Under the pieces are notes generated by a model, which was not told the DNA's origin, did no database searches, and saw nothing but the letters and a program-made list of their open reading frames with translations. The translations under genes were made by a program, and so were the position numbers. Source: Rhynchospora pubera (taxonomy: Eukaryota; Streptophyta; Magnoliopsida; Poales; Cyperaceae). Taken from it: a stretch of 64,000 bases of DNA. Of the stretch, positions 24,910 to 35,930 are shown one piece after another. Numbering within the stretch: position 1 is the first letter of the stretch; every line of letters begins with the position of its first letter. The stretch lies in contig CM051461.1 in assembly GCA_028095005.1 (NCBI GenBank), forward strand, positions 58,819,840 through 58,883,839, written 5' to 3'.

Positions 24910-27900
24910 CTTTCTCTGAAAAAGTAAAGTTAACATCAACTGTCATGCGTTTAACTGTCATTCTTTCGCTCTTTTGCGTGTAGTTTAATAAAAGTGACAT
25001 GCAACCTTTCGCAAAATTGTTTAACCTACTAAAGCGACTAGAACGTACAGGGAACTAATTGACAGAGACGCAAATGGTAAAAGCTTTTCTTTACTGGTCC
25101 TTTTAATGTTATTTAGTGAGAGAGATGAGGATCAAAAGGTTATAATACCATCTTTTAAAGCATGCAGTGAGTTTTAAACTTGCGCGCAGTCCAGTGATGA
25201 ACCCAGCAGAAAGCTTCCAAAGAGGAGCCAATTTTTTCTAATTTTAATACAAATATTAAATTGAATGAAGTTAAATATCCAGTTAATTAAAACTATAGCA
25301 ACATGCGAAAGAATATGCTATTTATTTGAAATTTCCTGCTGCTTTGATGATATATATGTAAGTGTATCATTTAAAATTTTTAATTAATATTAATATGAGA
25401 ATATGACTCCATATATTTGAGTGGATATTGACACCTTAATTATTTCATAATCACTAATTAATAAAAAAAATCTAATCCGAACAAAAATAAAGTACTCTAC
25501 ATCTTAGTTTCTACTTAAATGTAATGTTAATATCCAAAAGTTTGAAGGACCAGTTTAGCTAATTTACCATATACAGAGTTTAAAATTGGGATTCTTCAGT
25601 TGACCTCTCTTATTTCTAAATCTTGGAGCTTCCCTCTACAGTCTACACAAAATAAAATAATTTTGAATTGTCATGGGTTTAAGATCCCACGTTCTTGGCA
25701 TAAGTCTGCTTTCCCAACTGCCAACTTTATATGCAATAATGATAGCAAAGTTAGTTAAGAGCTTCTTTAATTTGTGAACAAAAAAAAAATTGCTAATTAA
25801 TGGACCTCCAATTGAAGTAAGACTTAAGAAATAAGTTTTGATGGAAAGCTGGAGACTAACGATAGGAAAGAAGGTGCAAGGAAACTGACTAATATGCGCG
25901 AACACACCACTAAAAACAACTTAATAAAGTGAAATAAAAAAAGATTAGTTTTATTCGTTGGAAAAAGTATATATAAAAGGTCCATTTTTTACTATAAGTA
26001 AATTATTCAGAAAATATAATTTCTAAATTTTGAGTTTAAGCTTAAAAATGGAGGCATGGTGAGCATGAAAAATTGGGGCAGTTAATACACACTCATTATC
26101 AATAAATTAACCTCCATTTTTTTTAAAATAAACCTCCTTCAACAATTTTTTTAAAAAAAAGTTCCTTGTCAGCACTAAATGAAGTGCTTATGATGAGTGT
26201 TCCAATGAAAGGCTGTGTAAGCAAGGGAAGCACGCCAATCGCATTTAATGATGCACAGTGCGTGGCATATAAGTTTATAATTTAGTGGTATATTAAAACT
26301 AAGATAATTAACTAATTAATACATCCATGTTGCATGAGCGCTGGAAGCTACATTCTTTGGACTTATCCTCCAGTGGAGTATTGTCCTATATGACTTGATT
26401 ATAAATAATTATTACGATGCAAATAAAAAAGGTGGTACGTGCATGCTACCAGCCTTATTGTCTCCAATTATGCTAGAGAAAAATGAAATTAATATATATC
26501 TTAAGTACTTAAAGTCAATGGGAAGTAAATAATTTTATACATATATAATCAAAAAAAGATACCAAAATAATTAACCTATATATCTATGTTATTACACGTG
26601 GCGTTGCTTGGTTTGGACAAATCAGAGAACTTAAACTAATATAGCGTAGCAGAGTCAAATATATATATAATTGAACTTGCCAGGAAATTTATCCTCAAAT
26701 ATATAGTATGAGGATTATTTAAGTATTTGGAAATCATTATATTGTTACTATGAATGTTTTTATATATGAGCCCCTCAGAAACTTTGCTTAGCTAATTAAA
26801 CAGGATTTTTTAACACATCATAACTTATTATTTGTGCGGTTTTTTCATCTTTGTCATTTTGGTCCCTATCTTCTTTTGGGGTAAATTAATTATCTGCTTC
26901 AGCATACTTCCTAACATCAATATTAATATTTTTGTTTTCGGTGACGTAACCTTTTGCTAGCGGCTCAATTTTATTGACAAGAACAAAATTGGATGTTTTC
27001 CTAAGTTTTGATATGTTTGTTATAAAATATATTTCCTTTTTAAAAAATTATTTTGGAAGAAGACAATTGGTAGTGGAGCCGTGGGAGGTATGGGAAATGG
27101 AAGTAAAACCCTAGTTTGATAAATCATGTGAGGAAAAGGACAAAAATTGCCTCTTACTTGCATGGGGAGAATCCCCTGACAAGGATTTGTATATATATAA
27201 TGCATGCTACAAGTGGCTCTTATTAAATTACACTTTTTGATATTAATGCATTAGCCCCAACATGAGTTTGTACAAATTTTTCTGGCCAAAGCCAACTAAC
27301 ATGATCAAATACAAAACCACAAGATGAGAGCAATTATTAACTTGTACTATAACATCAAGAGTGGCCATGTGTTTGATGGATAAAACAGCCATTTTTAATA
27401 CATCAACTTTATTTATTTCTGATCATGCATTTTTAATATATGTAGTGATATCTTTTGCATACTTACCATCAAGAAATTTAGTATTGCATCAGTATAACAT
27501 GTTAAACTTTGAACATTTTACAAGATTTATTTTTCTTTTTTTGTTTTGGTTACTTTACCTAATTAACCTGATTATAATATACCCAAAAAAAATCTGGAAA
27601 CGTACTGAATATATGGTTTTATAATAAATGTTTACTCCCATAAGGTATTTAGTCAAACTTTCTCGAAACAATGAACATTAATTTTGGCATACATTCTGAA
27701 ATGAATTCTTTGTTGTATATTTTTAGCACATACATGATAAAATAATAATATGCTTATAATTTATAAAATTAATTTAAAATTAATTAATCAAATTTGAGAC
27801 ACTTAATCGCAAAAACTCTTCTTGAGGACTCCAGACACAAAATTTTAGAGATTTGTAGGGCTACAGATGTAAAAAAAAAAAGTATTATTAAAGCAACGAA

Positions 27901-28076
27901 GCTTATATTTCCAGTTCCAGGTCTCCACTCTCCAGTCATTGAAGCCCGAAGGCCTGAAAATAAATTGATCTCTCTTCGACTGTCAGAAGATTATTTTCTG
28001 TGCGCGATCTCAAAGGGGTCCCAAAATCAAAGCATTTGTTTGTCAGTTGTGCACGTTCAAAATTTTTCTAATCTAA
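24910..28076. other. AT-rich intergenic DNA
   Basis: No gene, RNA gene or clear element boundary is visible over about 3.2 kb. The longest open stretch (27794-28180) ends inside a MITE and is not taken as coding. Confidence 0.5.
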
Positions 28077-28244
28077 GGGCCCGTTTGGATGAACCCGGAA
28101 TTTGCAAGAATAGCAAATTTCGGAATTTAATTTATTATAAACAATCCAAACTCTTCACAAAGTTACACACTTTTCAATAAATTTATGCCTAGAAATAACA
28201 AATTCCTCCAATTCTCCCAATTCCTAAGCGATCCAAATGCCCCC
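28077..28244 (-). mobile_element. MITE related to the GGGTGCGTTTGGAT family, subfamily B copy 1
   Basis: A 168-base element from GGGCCCGTTTGGATGAAC to GATCCAAATGCCCC. It shares the core AAACAATCCAAACTCTTCAC with the main family but has different arms rich in AATTTCGG and AATTCC. The flanking triplet TAA is present on both sides, fitting a Tourist/Harbinger-like 3-bp target duplication. Confidence 0.8.
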
Positions 28245-28482
28245 TAAAATTCTAAATTGAAAAATGCCCAAAATCACGATTATTATTCCATCAACCATGA
28301 TACGCTTCCTTGCGTTCTAACCATTTATATATTATAGCGAAAAAATATATACGAAACTAATTTACAAACTGATCCTCTCAGGGAGTTGAGCCAAGTGGAT
28401 CTCTTCCAAATACGTAGGGAAATGAATTATTAGATTCATTATTCGAGTTAATTTAAAATATAGAAATATTTAATTAATGAGA
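28245..28482. other. Intergenic DNA between a MITE and a SINE-like copy
   Basis: AT-rich, nothing recognised. Confidence 0.4.
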
Positions 28483-28622
28483 ACTAGCTCTTGGTCTAGT
28501 GACAAAAAACAATGCATCTTAAGTGAAAGATTGTAGGTTAGAAATCCGACTGGAGAGTCTTTTATTGATATTTAATTTAAAGTAAGTTGAGAGGCTTGAC
28601 TCCCAATTTATCTTCAGAAAAA
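28483..28622 (+). mobile_element. SINE-like element, copy C
   Basis: Plus-strand copy of the element at 5768: the head AGCTCTTGGTCTAGTGAC, then GATTGTAGGTTAGAAATCCG in place of the B box, then the TTTAATTTAAAGTAAGTTGA body ending in an A-rich stretch. Confidence 0.6.
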
Positions 28623-28959
28623 ATAAAATATAGAAATAATTAATTGAAGCACAGCTATATACACTGACAAAAAAAAAAAGGTCACGATTTGAGATTTAGA
28701 ATTTGTGTAGTCACGATAGTTTGAATTAAGAAGAAAGGAAATCATTGCAATCCGTTACTGTTGAAAGACAAATATTACATGATCCGGTTCTGATCGGTTT
28801 ATTGATGGTAAGTATTGACTACATTTTGAGTCATTCATTGAGGTTGAGAAGAAAAGTAATGCAAGCTGTTTCAAATAAATGAACTCGTACGTACGTGTTG
28901 GATAGAAATTAGCTTATTTAAGTGCAAAAAGTGTATGCAAAGACCAAAATATCTTCACA

Positions 28960-29125
28960 GGGCCGTTTGGATCGCTTAGGAATTTGAGAAATTTGGAAAA
29001 GTTGCAATTTCTAGGAATAAATTTATTGGGAAGTGTGTAACTTTGTGAAGAGTTTGGATTGTTTATAATAAATTTATGGTAGGAAGATGAAATTCCCCAA
29101 ATTCCTTGGAGAATCCAAACAGCCC
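28960..29125 (+). mobile_element. MITE subfamily B copy 2
   Basis: About 166 bases from GGGCCGTTTGGATCGC to GAATCCAAACAGCCC, with the family core TGTGTAACTTTGTGAAGAG. It lies 0.7 kb from copy 1 in the opposite orientation. The flanking triplets do not match, so the target duplication has decayed or the ends are off by a base. Confidence 0.75.
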
Positions 29126-31198
29126 CATATATATTAGGAAACAAAATGGTGATACGAGAAGATCGACGTACTGGTCCCATGAAAACCATTTTGATGAAGT
29201 AATTTAAATGCATTTTGGTTTTTGTCAATTAGTTGTTTCTATAATGCACTTCATCTAATCAACATGTATTTAAAAAGACTAGAGTACTGAAGCGACGCTT
29301 TAATCAACCCATGCTTATATAACTAACCAAAACTAGAGCTTGTACTAAGTTACCGCTTTACAACTCAACCCATGCAACGCAGTAACTTTATTTGCGATTC
29401 ATCATGCACTCATAACTCATGCATGTCTAATTATATAAAATACGACAAGACGACGTACGACATTCGTAATTCCTTACTCCACAAATGTTGTAAACTGTAA
29501 ATAGTGGAGTGTAAACTCTCCCAAATAATGTTGTAAAATATAAACATGCCATGTTGTGAAATGTTGTATCTAATAAGCATGTACACTAGACGCATAACGC
29601 ATTGTACCATATCGGCTCGTGTCACGTGCGTGTTATTGTGTTAAACATGTCATGTTCGATAGAGAAATTCTGGCATGGCATTTATACACTATAGCACGTC
29701 TAGAGTTATAGATCTAGTGATGAGAAAAATTGTGTTCAATCGTGTTTATGTATGCCATGTCATGTTAAAATTTTATCGTGTCATATCGTATCGTGTTATG
29801 TTATTTTTTTCTAATCTCAAACACGATGCCACATATCCAACCACATGTTATATTATACCGATCGTGTCATGTCGTATCACGTTTGTGTGTCGTACGGTTC
29901 CCGACATGCCCTGTCAAATTTATTACCCTAATGCAACTATTTGGCACTGATTGGCACTTGCCAAATGTTACAAATTGCAACTATTGATACTGTTTGATAT
30001 ACATTGCTGACAATTCAACGCAATAGCACAAGCTCTTTCATTATTTATTTTTGTACAGACTGACGTAGCAGTCGATCTGAGTCGAGCATGAAAGGGTTGT
30101 AACAGTGTCAATTATGCATGAAGCCGGGTCCTTTTCTGTGCCACATGCTTCCACAAGCTAAGATTTCGGGTCAAGTTTGTTGTCCCTTCCTCATTTCTCA
30201 CTTCAAATTCTAACATTGTAATCCTCTCCATTTTTGAATCTAACAAATTCCAACTTATTTTTCTTTGGGTAAGAAAATATTAACTTGTTGCAAATTGAAT
30301 TTTAATCTAGATATGCATGATATATATATATAATAGTAGACATTATGATGTTCTACATGATTTCCAATCAAACGAAACTATGTATTGTTTCAATTTCATA
30401 TATTTAAAATTCAATACATTTAATTTAGGCCTTCAAATGTGACATGCATCTTGGTAGGGACGAATTTTTGGGTTGGGAGCAAATCTCGGTTTATCAATAT
30501 CGACGAGCACAGCAAAAAAAAATTCACAAATAAAATAAATAAATAATAAATACTTTGCTCATGACTTGCACTCTTCATGTAAGATTTTAGCATGAAAATT
30601 GCATTATAGTACTGCAAGAATTCATTGTTTAAGAATCAAAAATAAAAATTTGAAGGGACAGTACTAAATAATTTATGTGGAAATTTCAAAGCCATAACAT
30701 TGTTACAATATATTATACAAGGTCCAAAATTAATGCCCCATTAAATGGACATGTCATGTAGACAGAACTGGAGAGGAATAGAAGTGATGGTTGGGGCTCG
30801 AGTTACCTGTCCGGGTCGATAAGGACCGATTGCCACCAGACGAACCCAGTAAGAGCACATGTGCACCAGCTCCCGCTAATTGAGGCATCTTCTCATGCGG
30901 CTCCACCTGTGTGGCCTTCTATGTGGTGTACTTTTATTATCACTTAATGTGTTTTTATTTTGTTTATTTTGAAAATAAAATATTTGGTTAGGTGAATTAT
31001 ATACCAAAAATGAAGTAAAAATTAAAAACTACCATTGATATGTGTATTAAAAATATGTGATAAATCTTATTTGAAAATGTGTTTTTGCATACAAAAAATA
31101 TATATTTAAATTAGTTCAAGTATCCTTTTGTCATTAATCTGTGTATATATCCAACAAAATGAGAAATTGATTACTGTCATCTGCAGTTTTGTCATCTC
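29126..31198. other. AT-rich intergenic DNA
   Basis: No gene. A stretch at about 29640-29900 repeats CGTGTCAT and CATGTCATG motifs and could be a decayed repeat. A more GC-rich patch at 30780-30920 (GGGGCTCGAG, CCGGGTCGAT) stands out from its surroundings but has no reading frame. Confidence 0.4.
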
Positions 31199-31425
31199 TG
31201 CCATCGCTAAATATAAAGTGAACATATACAGCAAACAAAGTAAACATATAAATGATCTAAGTGAACACATACAAACAAATAAGTTCCATGAAAATAAGTT
31301 GAATATGCATGTAAACTTCTGAACAAGTGATGACAACACTTATTTGTTTGTAAGTATTCACTTAAATCATCTATATGTTCACCTTATTTGCTGTATATGT
31401 TGACTTTGTATTTAGCGATGGCTGG
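31199..31425. mobile_element. Inverted-repeat (foldback) element
   Basis: Two arms of about 85 bases, starting GCCATCGCTAAATATAAAGT and ending ATTTAGCGATGGC, are near-perfect reverse complements around a spacer of about 50 bases. It is non-coding and would form a strong hairpin if transcribed. The target duplication is not determined. Confidence 0.7.
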
Positions 31426-32209
31426 GATGGTATATTTGTCGATGGCACTTATAATTCCTGAACAAAATGTATTCATGATAAATCTTATTTGGCAACTTAT
31501 TAAGAAAGAATAAATTTCCATTACATGTTTGCTATTAACCGTTGTTGCACTGGCAATCTGGCATCTTCTATATGCACCTCAGTTAGATTTCAAAGAGAGG
31601 TTAAGAACCATCTTTCAGCATATTTTTTTTTTTAAAAAAAAACACACTTTGTAAGCTACAATATTTTATTTTTGCGGCGCTTTAATGTGATTTTGTCGAG
31701 ATAAGAGTGCTTTTTTGTCGAAGATAATATACATATTTCTGTAGGCCAAAATCATAATGGTTTTTTTTTTAAAAAAAGGTTGATGTGTGTTTCACCAAAA
31801 GTAATAAAAAAATTTATCCTTTCAGTATTTTTCATATATTTTTATCGAATATTTAAAAAGAAAGATCTAGTGTGTATAATAGAAGTGCAAAACTAAAAAT
31901 GATAGTAGTCAACAAACGTTTTGATGTGATTAAAATGCATGACAGGTGTCAATAATTGTGTCTAGCGGAAATGAAGCTATGTATTCTGCATTAATTATGT
32001 ATTTTATACATAAATAATATTGTTTTTACTTTTTGGGCGATCAATTCATTATACGCCTGTTTCAAAAGCCAGAAACGAGACAGTTTTCTTTATCAAAAGA
32101 CATTCTCTAAGTTTTCCGATCAAAATCAAACGGCTAACATTGTTCCAACTTCCAAACAAAACTAGGCACTCAAAGCCGCACTCACTTATAGGCTTATAGC
32201 AATTCATCA

Positions 32210-32585
32210 GGAAAGAGAGAGCTGTCCTCTGTTTTTTTATTAATATTTAAAAATTAAAAAATTCAAACACTTAATTCAAATCGTTGATCTTCTTCAATTT
32301 AATGAACAATGCATTTTCATATAAGTTTCATGAATTTTGGAGTCAATTTGGTACTCGATTAAGTGATCAAATTATGAACATTATTAAAATTAATCAGTGA
32401 TAGTTAATCAGATTCGTTCATTTGTTGATCATTTGATCTAGTACCAAATCAACTCCAAAATTCATGAAACTTATATGAAAATGCATCTCTCATTAAATTG
32501 AACAAAATCAACGGTTTAGATTAAACGTTTGAATTTTTTGAATTTTTAAATATTAATAAGAGAGAGGATAGCTCTCTATTGTTCT
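32210..32585. mobile_element. Palindromic foldback element, about 375 bp
   Basis: The arms (about 32212-32370 and 32420-32580) are reverse complements through AAGTTTCATGAATTTTGGAG and CTCCAAAATTCATGAAACTT, out to AGAGAGCTGTCCTC and GAGGATAGCTCTCT. An 11-bp direct repeat GCAATTCATCA occurs at 32199-32209 and 32612-32622; the right copy is about 30 bases beyond the arm end, so its role as a target duplication is uncertain. Confidence 0.72.
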
Positions 32586-32622
32586 TCTAAGGACAGTATA
32601 GGATTTCATTTGCAATTCATCA

Positions 32623-33068
32623 AGTCGGACCACACAAAATGCCTAATAGATCCTCTTCAAATCTGTTGAGGTACCATTGAACTGTATCCACGTATAAAGT
32701 GTTGTACCCTGATTATTCTTTTTTTTTTGTAAATATTGGCATTTTTTATATAAGTTTTCTACTTTATGGGCAAGTAAGAGAAAAACATTAATAATTAAAA
32801 AAAACAAAATAAGAAAGGTTAATTTAAGACTAAGACTGTCTAAATTAAACTACTATGCACTTCGTCTATTCTGAATTAGTCTAGATCTAGTCTTATAATA
32901 AGTAAAAAACATGATTGAGCAAACAAATCAAACAGGATGACGGCGACAACCAATATGTTAACGGAATTTGAATATAGTAATATACCAAGCTAATTATTTA
33001 AATTCAATTATTAGATTTAAAGTTGCATATTAATTTGTTGAGATTCTAAAAATTTTGGGAGGTCATAA
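32623..33068. other. Intergenic DNA left of the large transposon
   Basis: AT-rich. No gene or repeat is recognised. Confidence 0.4.
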
Positions 33069-33077
33069 CTCATAACA

Positions 33078-33258
33078 CCGAAATTATTTTATATAAAAAT
33101 TTGGACAGAAAAAATTATAATATACAGAATTATTATTTTTTTTTTAATAAGAAGAAAGTTCCAACGCGTTTCAGAAGCGAGTATTTGAATTCCCCTCCGT
33201 ACGCGTTTATAAAACGCGTTGGGAGGGTTGGAGCGCGTTTTATAAACGCGTACGGAGG
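33078..33258 (+). repeat. Left terminal inverted repeat
   Basis: Pairs with 38436-38613. About the first 140 bases are identical to the right end in reverse complement. It includes a CGTACGCGTTTATAAAACGC block that also occurs inverted within the same arm, so each arm can fold on itself. Confidence 0.9.
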
Positions 33259-33376
33259 GGAGTTCAAATACTCGCTTCTGAAACGCGTTCGAACTTTCTT
33301 CTTATTAAAAAAAAAATAAAATAATTCTGTATATTAAAATTTTTTGGGTCCAAATTTTTATATTAATTAATTTCGG
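33197..33376 (-). repeat. Internal inverted copy of the terminus in the left arm
   Basis: Ends AATTAATTTCGG at 33376. It is an almost perfect reverse complement of 34027-34205, including the variant TTTGGGTCCAAATTTTTA not found at the outer ends. Together the two flank a 650-base spacer. Confidence 0.88.
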
Positions 33377-34026
33377 CCAATAACTTTGTAGTACAATCAT
33401 AATCAGTAAAATGAACTCCAGCTAAAAAGGGGGGCAAAAAATGAGAAGACGATGCCGACCTGATGAAACACGTAACACCGTTACACCAAGTTGATTTTGT
33501 ATTTTTTGTTCAAGAATTGTTTGGACATCTCTAATCTTTGCATCTTGTGACTTCATGTAACAAAATAAATTTTACTTGCTCTTTTGTAAATTTGGCAGAA
33601 ATACTTTTATGAAAATTACTTGCCATAAGAGCAACTATTTTGCCAACATTTCGTAGTCAGGTGTAACTATCTATTTACTTTTGTCTGAGGCGTAACTTCT
33701 TTTTCTTGATTTTCACTCCTTGTCTGAGCCGTCAGGTCTTAAAAAATATATATACAATTTGGTTAAATAGAACAACCCATAATTTAAAGAGCGTCAATGC
33801 AGACAATTTAATTTCAAATATTTCAGATTGAATCGAAATTATATCATGCGGTCGTGCTCGTGCCATGCCAAAAACAACAGAGCATGTAATAATACCCTTT
33901 GTATTTGACTTCATTCCAGTCGCACATAACAAAAAGTTTGGTTTTTGCCTGAGAAGCTCAGGCGCATTAAATGAAGACGTCTTGAATTGAGTGAAAATCA
34001 AGAAAAAGAAGTGAAAAGAGTTAAGC
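33377..34026. other. Spacer inside the left arm with its own inverted repeat
   Basis: 650 bases enclosed by the internal inverted copies. CTTCTTTTTCTTGATTTTC near 33695 recurs inverted near 33990, so the spacer itself is partly foldback. No reading frame of note. It may be an older insertion or captured host DNA. Confidence 0.6.
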
Positions 34027-34205
34027 CCGAAATTAATTAATATAAAAATTTGGACCCAAAAAATTTTAATATACAGAATTATTTTATTTTTTTTTTAATA
34101 AGAAGAAAGTTCGAACGCGTTTCAGAAACGAGTATTTGAACTCCCCTCCGTACGCGTTTATAAAACGCGCTCCAACCCTCCCAACGCGTTTTATAAACGC
34201 GTACG
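34027..34205 (+). repeat. Second copy of the terminal sequence
   Basis: Begins CCGAAATTAATTAATATAAA and matches the reverse complement of 33197-33376 almost without change. After 34205 the sequence departs into a further set of CGTTTATAAA palindromes up to about 34315. Confidence 0.88.
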
Positions 34206-34491
34206 AAGGAGAGATGCTGTCCACTTTCCTCTCGTTTGTCAGAGCTTCGTACGCGTTTATAAAATGCGTTGGAAGCCCTAGAGCGCACTTTATAAACGCG
34301 TTCGAAGGTGTATTATTTAATTTTTAGAAAAAAAAGTACAAGCATGCTCTGATAAAGACTGCAAAAGACATGACAAGATTTGATTTTACAATGTCATCTT
34401 TGAACTGCTGAAATTATTTATAAAAGCAGTCATGGTTGAATTAGAATGCACAAACACCCACTACCTCCTTCTTGTTAAAACCTTCAGTACA

Positions 34492-35442
34492 ATGGACAAA
34501 GGAAATAGCTCTAACTCAAATAATGATGTTCCAAACTATCGAAGAGCAACCCGCATTGAGTATTGGCCAACTTTCTACCATTACCCTGCCAATAGAAATC
34601 AACCAGAAAACGGAGAATACGAGGCAATTTGTCGCTCTTGTTATCGCATTTTGAAATACAACATCCATGAAGACACGACTGAAGAGGGAGACGTGCTCGA
34701 GTTAAAAATACACTACCAATGGCACATTAATGGTGGGCCGGAAAGAGAACAGAAGGAGTACCAGGAGCGGCGATGGCGGGAACACGAAAAGAATCTGAAC
34801 CGACAAAGGCGATATGACTGGTACAAAAAATATTACACAGAACCTCAACCCATCCCCCAACAACAACCGAAACCCTACCTCTCGTCTGAACCAACTCACT
34901 GGACTGTTTACGAGAAAATATACAACTTTAATGGAGACCACACAGTGACCTGTACAAGGTGTGCTCAAGTTTTCAATTACAAAGAAAACATATTGCGTGA
35001 CCACTACCATGAGCACAAACGTCACGACGAGAATGAACAAAGAGCTCGGGACATAGAGACGCAGAGGATTATTAAAGAAAGAAATGAAGAAATGGATCGT
35101 AAACAAAAAATTAGGGAAGAAGAGGCAAGGAAAAAAAGGCTCAAAAAATCAGAGCAAAAATTGAGAGAAATGAATAAGAGGGATGAACTTCGACAAATTG
35201 CGGCAAGCCGAATGGCAGAGATAGAAAAAGAAGAAACCGAAGCGGCTTTTTGGAACGAAGCCGCTCAATTCGTTGACAACAGTGTTCCGAGTAATCAACA
35301 AGAAGATGATGCTGCTTTTTGGAACGAAGTCGCTCAGTTCGCTGACAACACTGGTGCGAGTAATCAACCACAACCGAATGATGAAGATGAGCAACCATGG
35401 TGGGATGAAATTCTACAACATGTAGATAGTCAAAATCTCTAA
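34492..35442 (+). CDS. Transposon-borne protein with two BED-like Cys/His fingers
   Basis: A single-exon frame, open from an ATG at 34432; the ATG at 34492 (MDKGNSSNSN) is preferred because the 20 residues before it look non-coding. From this start it has 316 residues. Two units have the same layout: an aromatic lead-in (YWPTFYHY; HWTVYEKIYNF), C-x2-C, then H-x3-H. Counted from 34432 these are C67, C70, H94, H98 and C174, C177, H191, H195. The pattern fits a tandemly duplicated BED/C2H2-type zinc finger, a DNA-binding module common in transposons. A charged coiled-coil region (about 196-270) follows, then three acidic aromatic repeats: FWNEAAQFVDN, FWNEVAQFADN and WWDEILQHVD. No catalytic transposase domain is present. 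Family is not recognised beyond the fingers; a DNA-binding accessory role is inference. Confidence 0.7.
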   Translation: MDKGNSSNSNNDVPNYRRATRIEYWPTFYHYPANRNQPENGEYEAICRSCYRILKYNIHEDTTEEGDVLELKIHYQWHINGGPEREQKEYQERRWREHEKNLNRQRRYDWYKKYYTEPQPIPQQQPKPYLSSEPTHWTVYEKIYNFNGDHTVTCTRCAQVFNYKENILRDHYHEHKRHDENEQRARDIETQRIIKERNEEMDRKQKIREEEARKKRLKKSEQKLREMNKRDELRQIAASRMAEIEKEETEAAFWNEAAQFVDNSVPSNQQEDDAAFWNEVAQFADNTGASNQPQPNDEDEQPWWDEILQHVDSQNL

Positions 35443-35930
35443 ATATTTATATCATTGTAATATATATGTGTTTTATTATTATGGTTGTTAATGTAATTTA
35501 GTTGGAATTGTTAATGCAATGTTTTATTTTTATGGTTGTCTTTTATTTCCTCTATTTTTTGTAGTGCTTTGCACTAAAAGTTGTGGTTTTAATGTGTTGA
35601 CGTTTAATGGATAAAAGTTGTTGTTTGGAGTATTTCATTTATTGGCGTTTCAATACATAAACGTTTATGTTTCAAGTAGTGCTTTGCACTCCGAATTTTC
35701 AAGTCATAATAATACACAAGTCAATCATCACAAGTCATAATAAGCAATCCAATAAATACACATGTCAATCACAAGTCATAAACGAAAAATAGTCAATCAA
35801 CATCAGTAATACACAAGTCAATCACAAGTCCATAAACGAAAAATAAACGATCCGTCCATCATGAGTAATACACAAGTCCATAAAAAAAAGAACTGTCATC
35901 ATCAGCAATAAAATCAGTCCATCATCATAA
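35443..35930. other. Intergenic region between the two convergent transposon genes
   Basis: About 490 bases. The stretch 35695-35880 carries degenerate tandem copies of CAATCACAAGTCATAA and AATACACAAGTC. It should contain both 3' ends. Confidence 0.6.

Noticed and set aside
27794..28180. 128-codon open frame on the plus strand
   Set aside because: Its last third lies inside a MITE (from 28077) and the earlier part has no recognisable domain or gene-like context.
29640..29990. CGTGTCAT / CATGTCATG-rich stretch as a possible repeat array or CRISPR-like structure
   Set aside because: Spacing is irregular, there are no constant repeats or spacers, and CRISPR arrays are not expected in a plant nuclear genome.
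34702..35106. 134-codon open frame opposite the finger protein
   Set aside because: Antisense shadow; the plus-strand frame has zinc-finger motifs and biased composition, this one does not.
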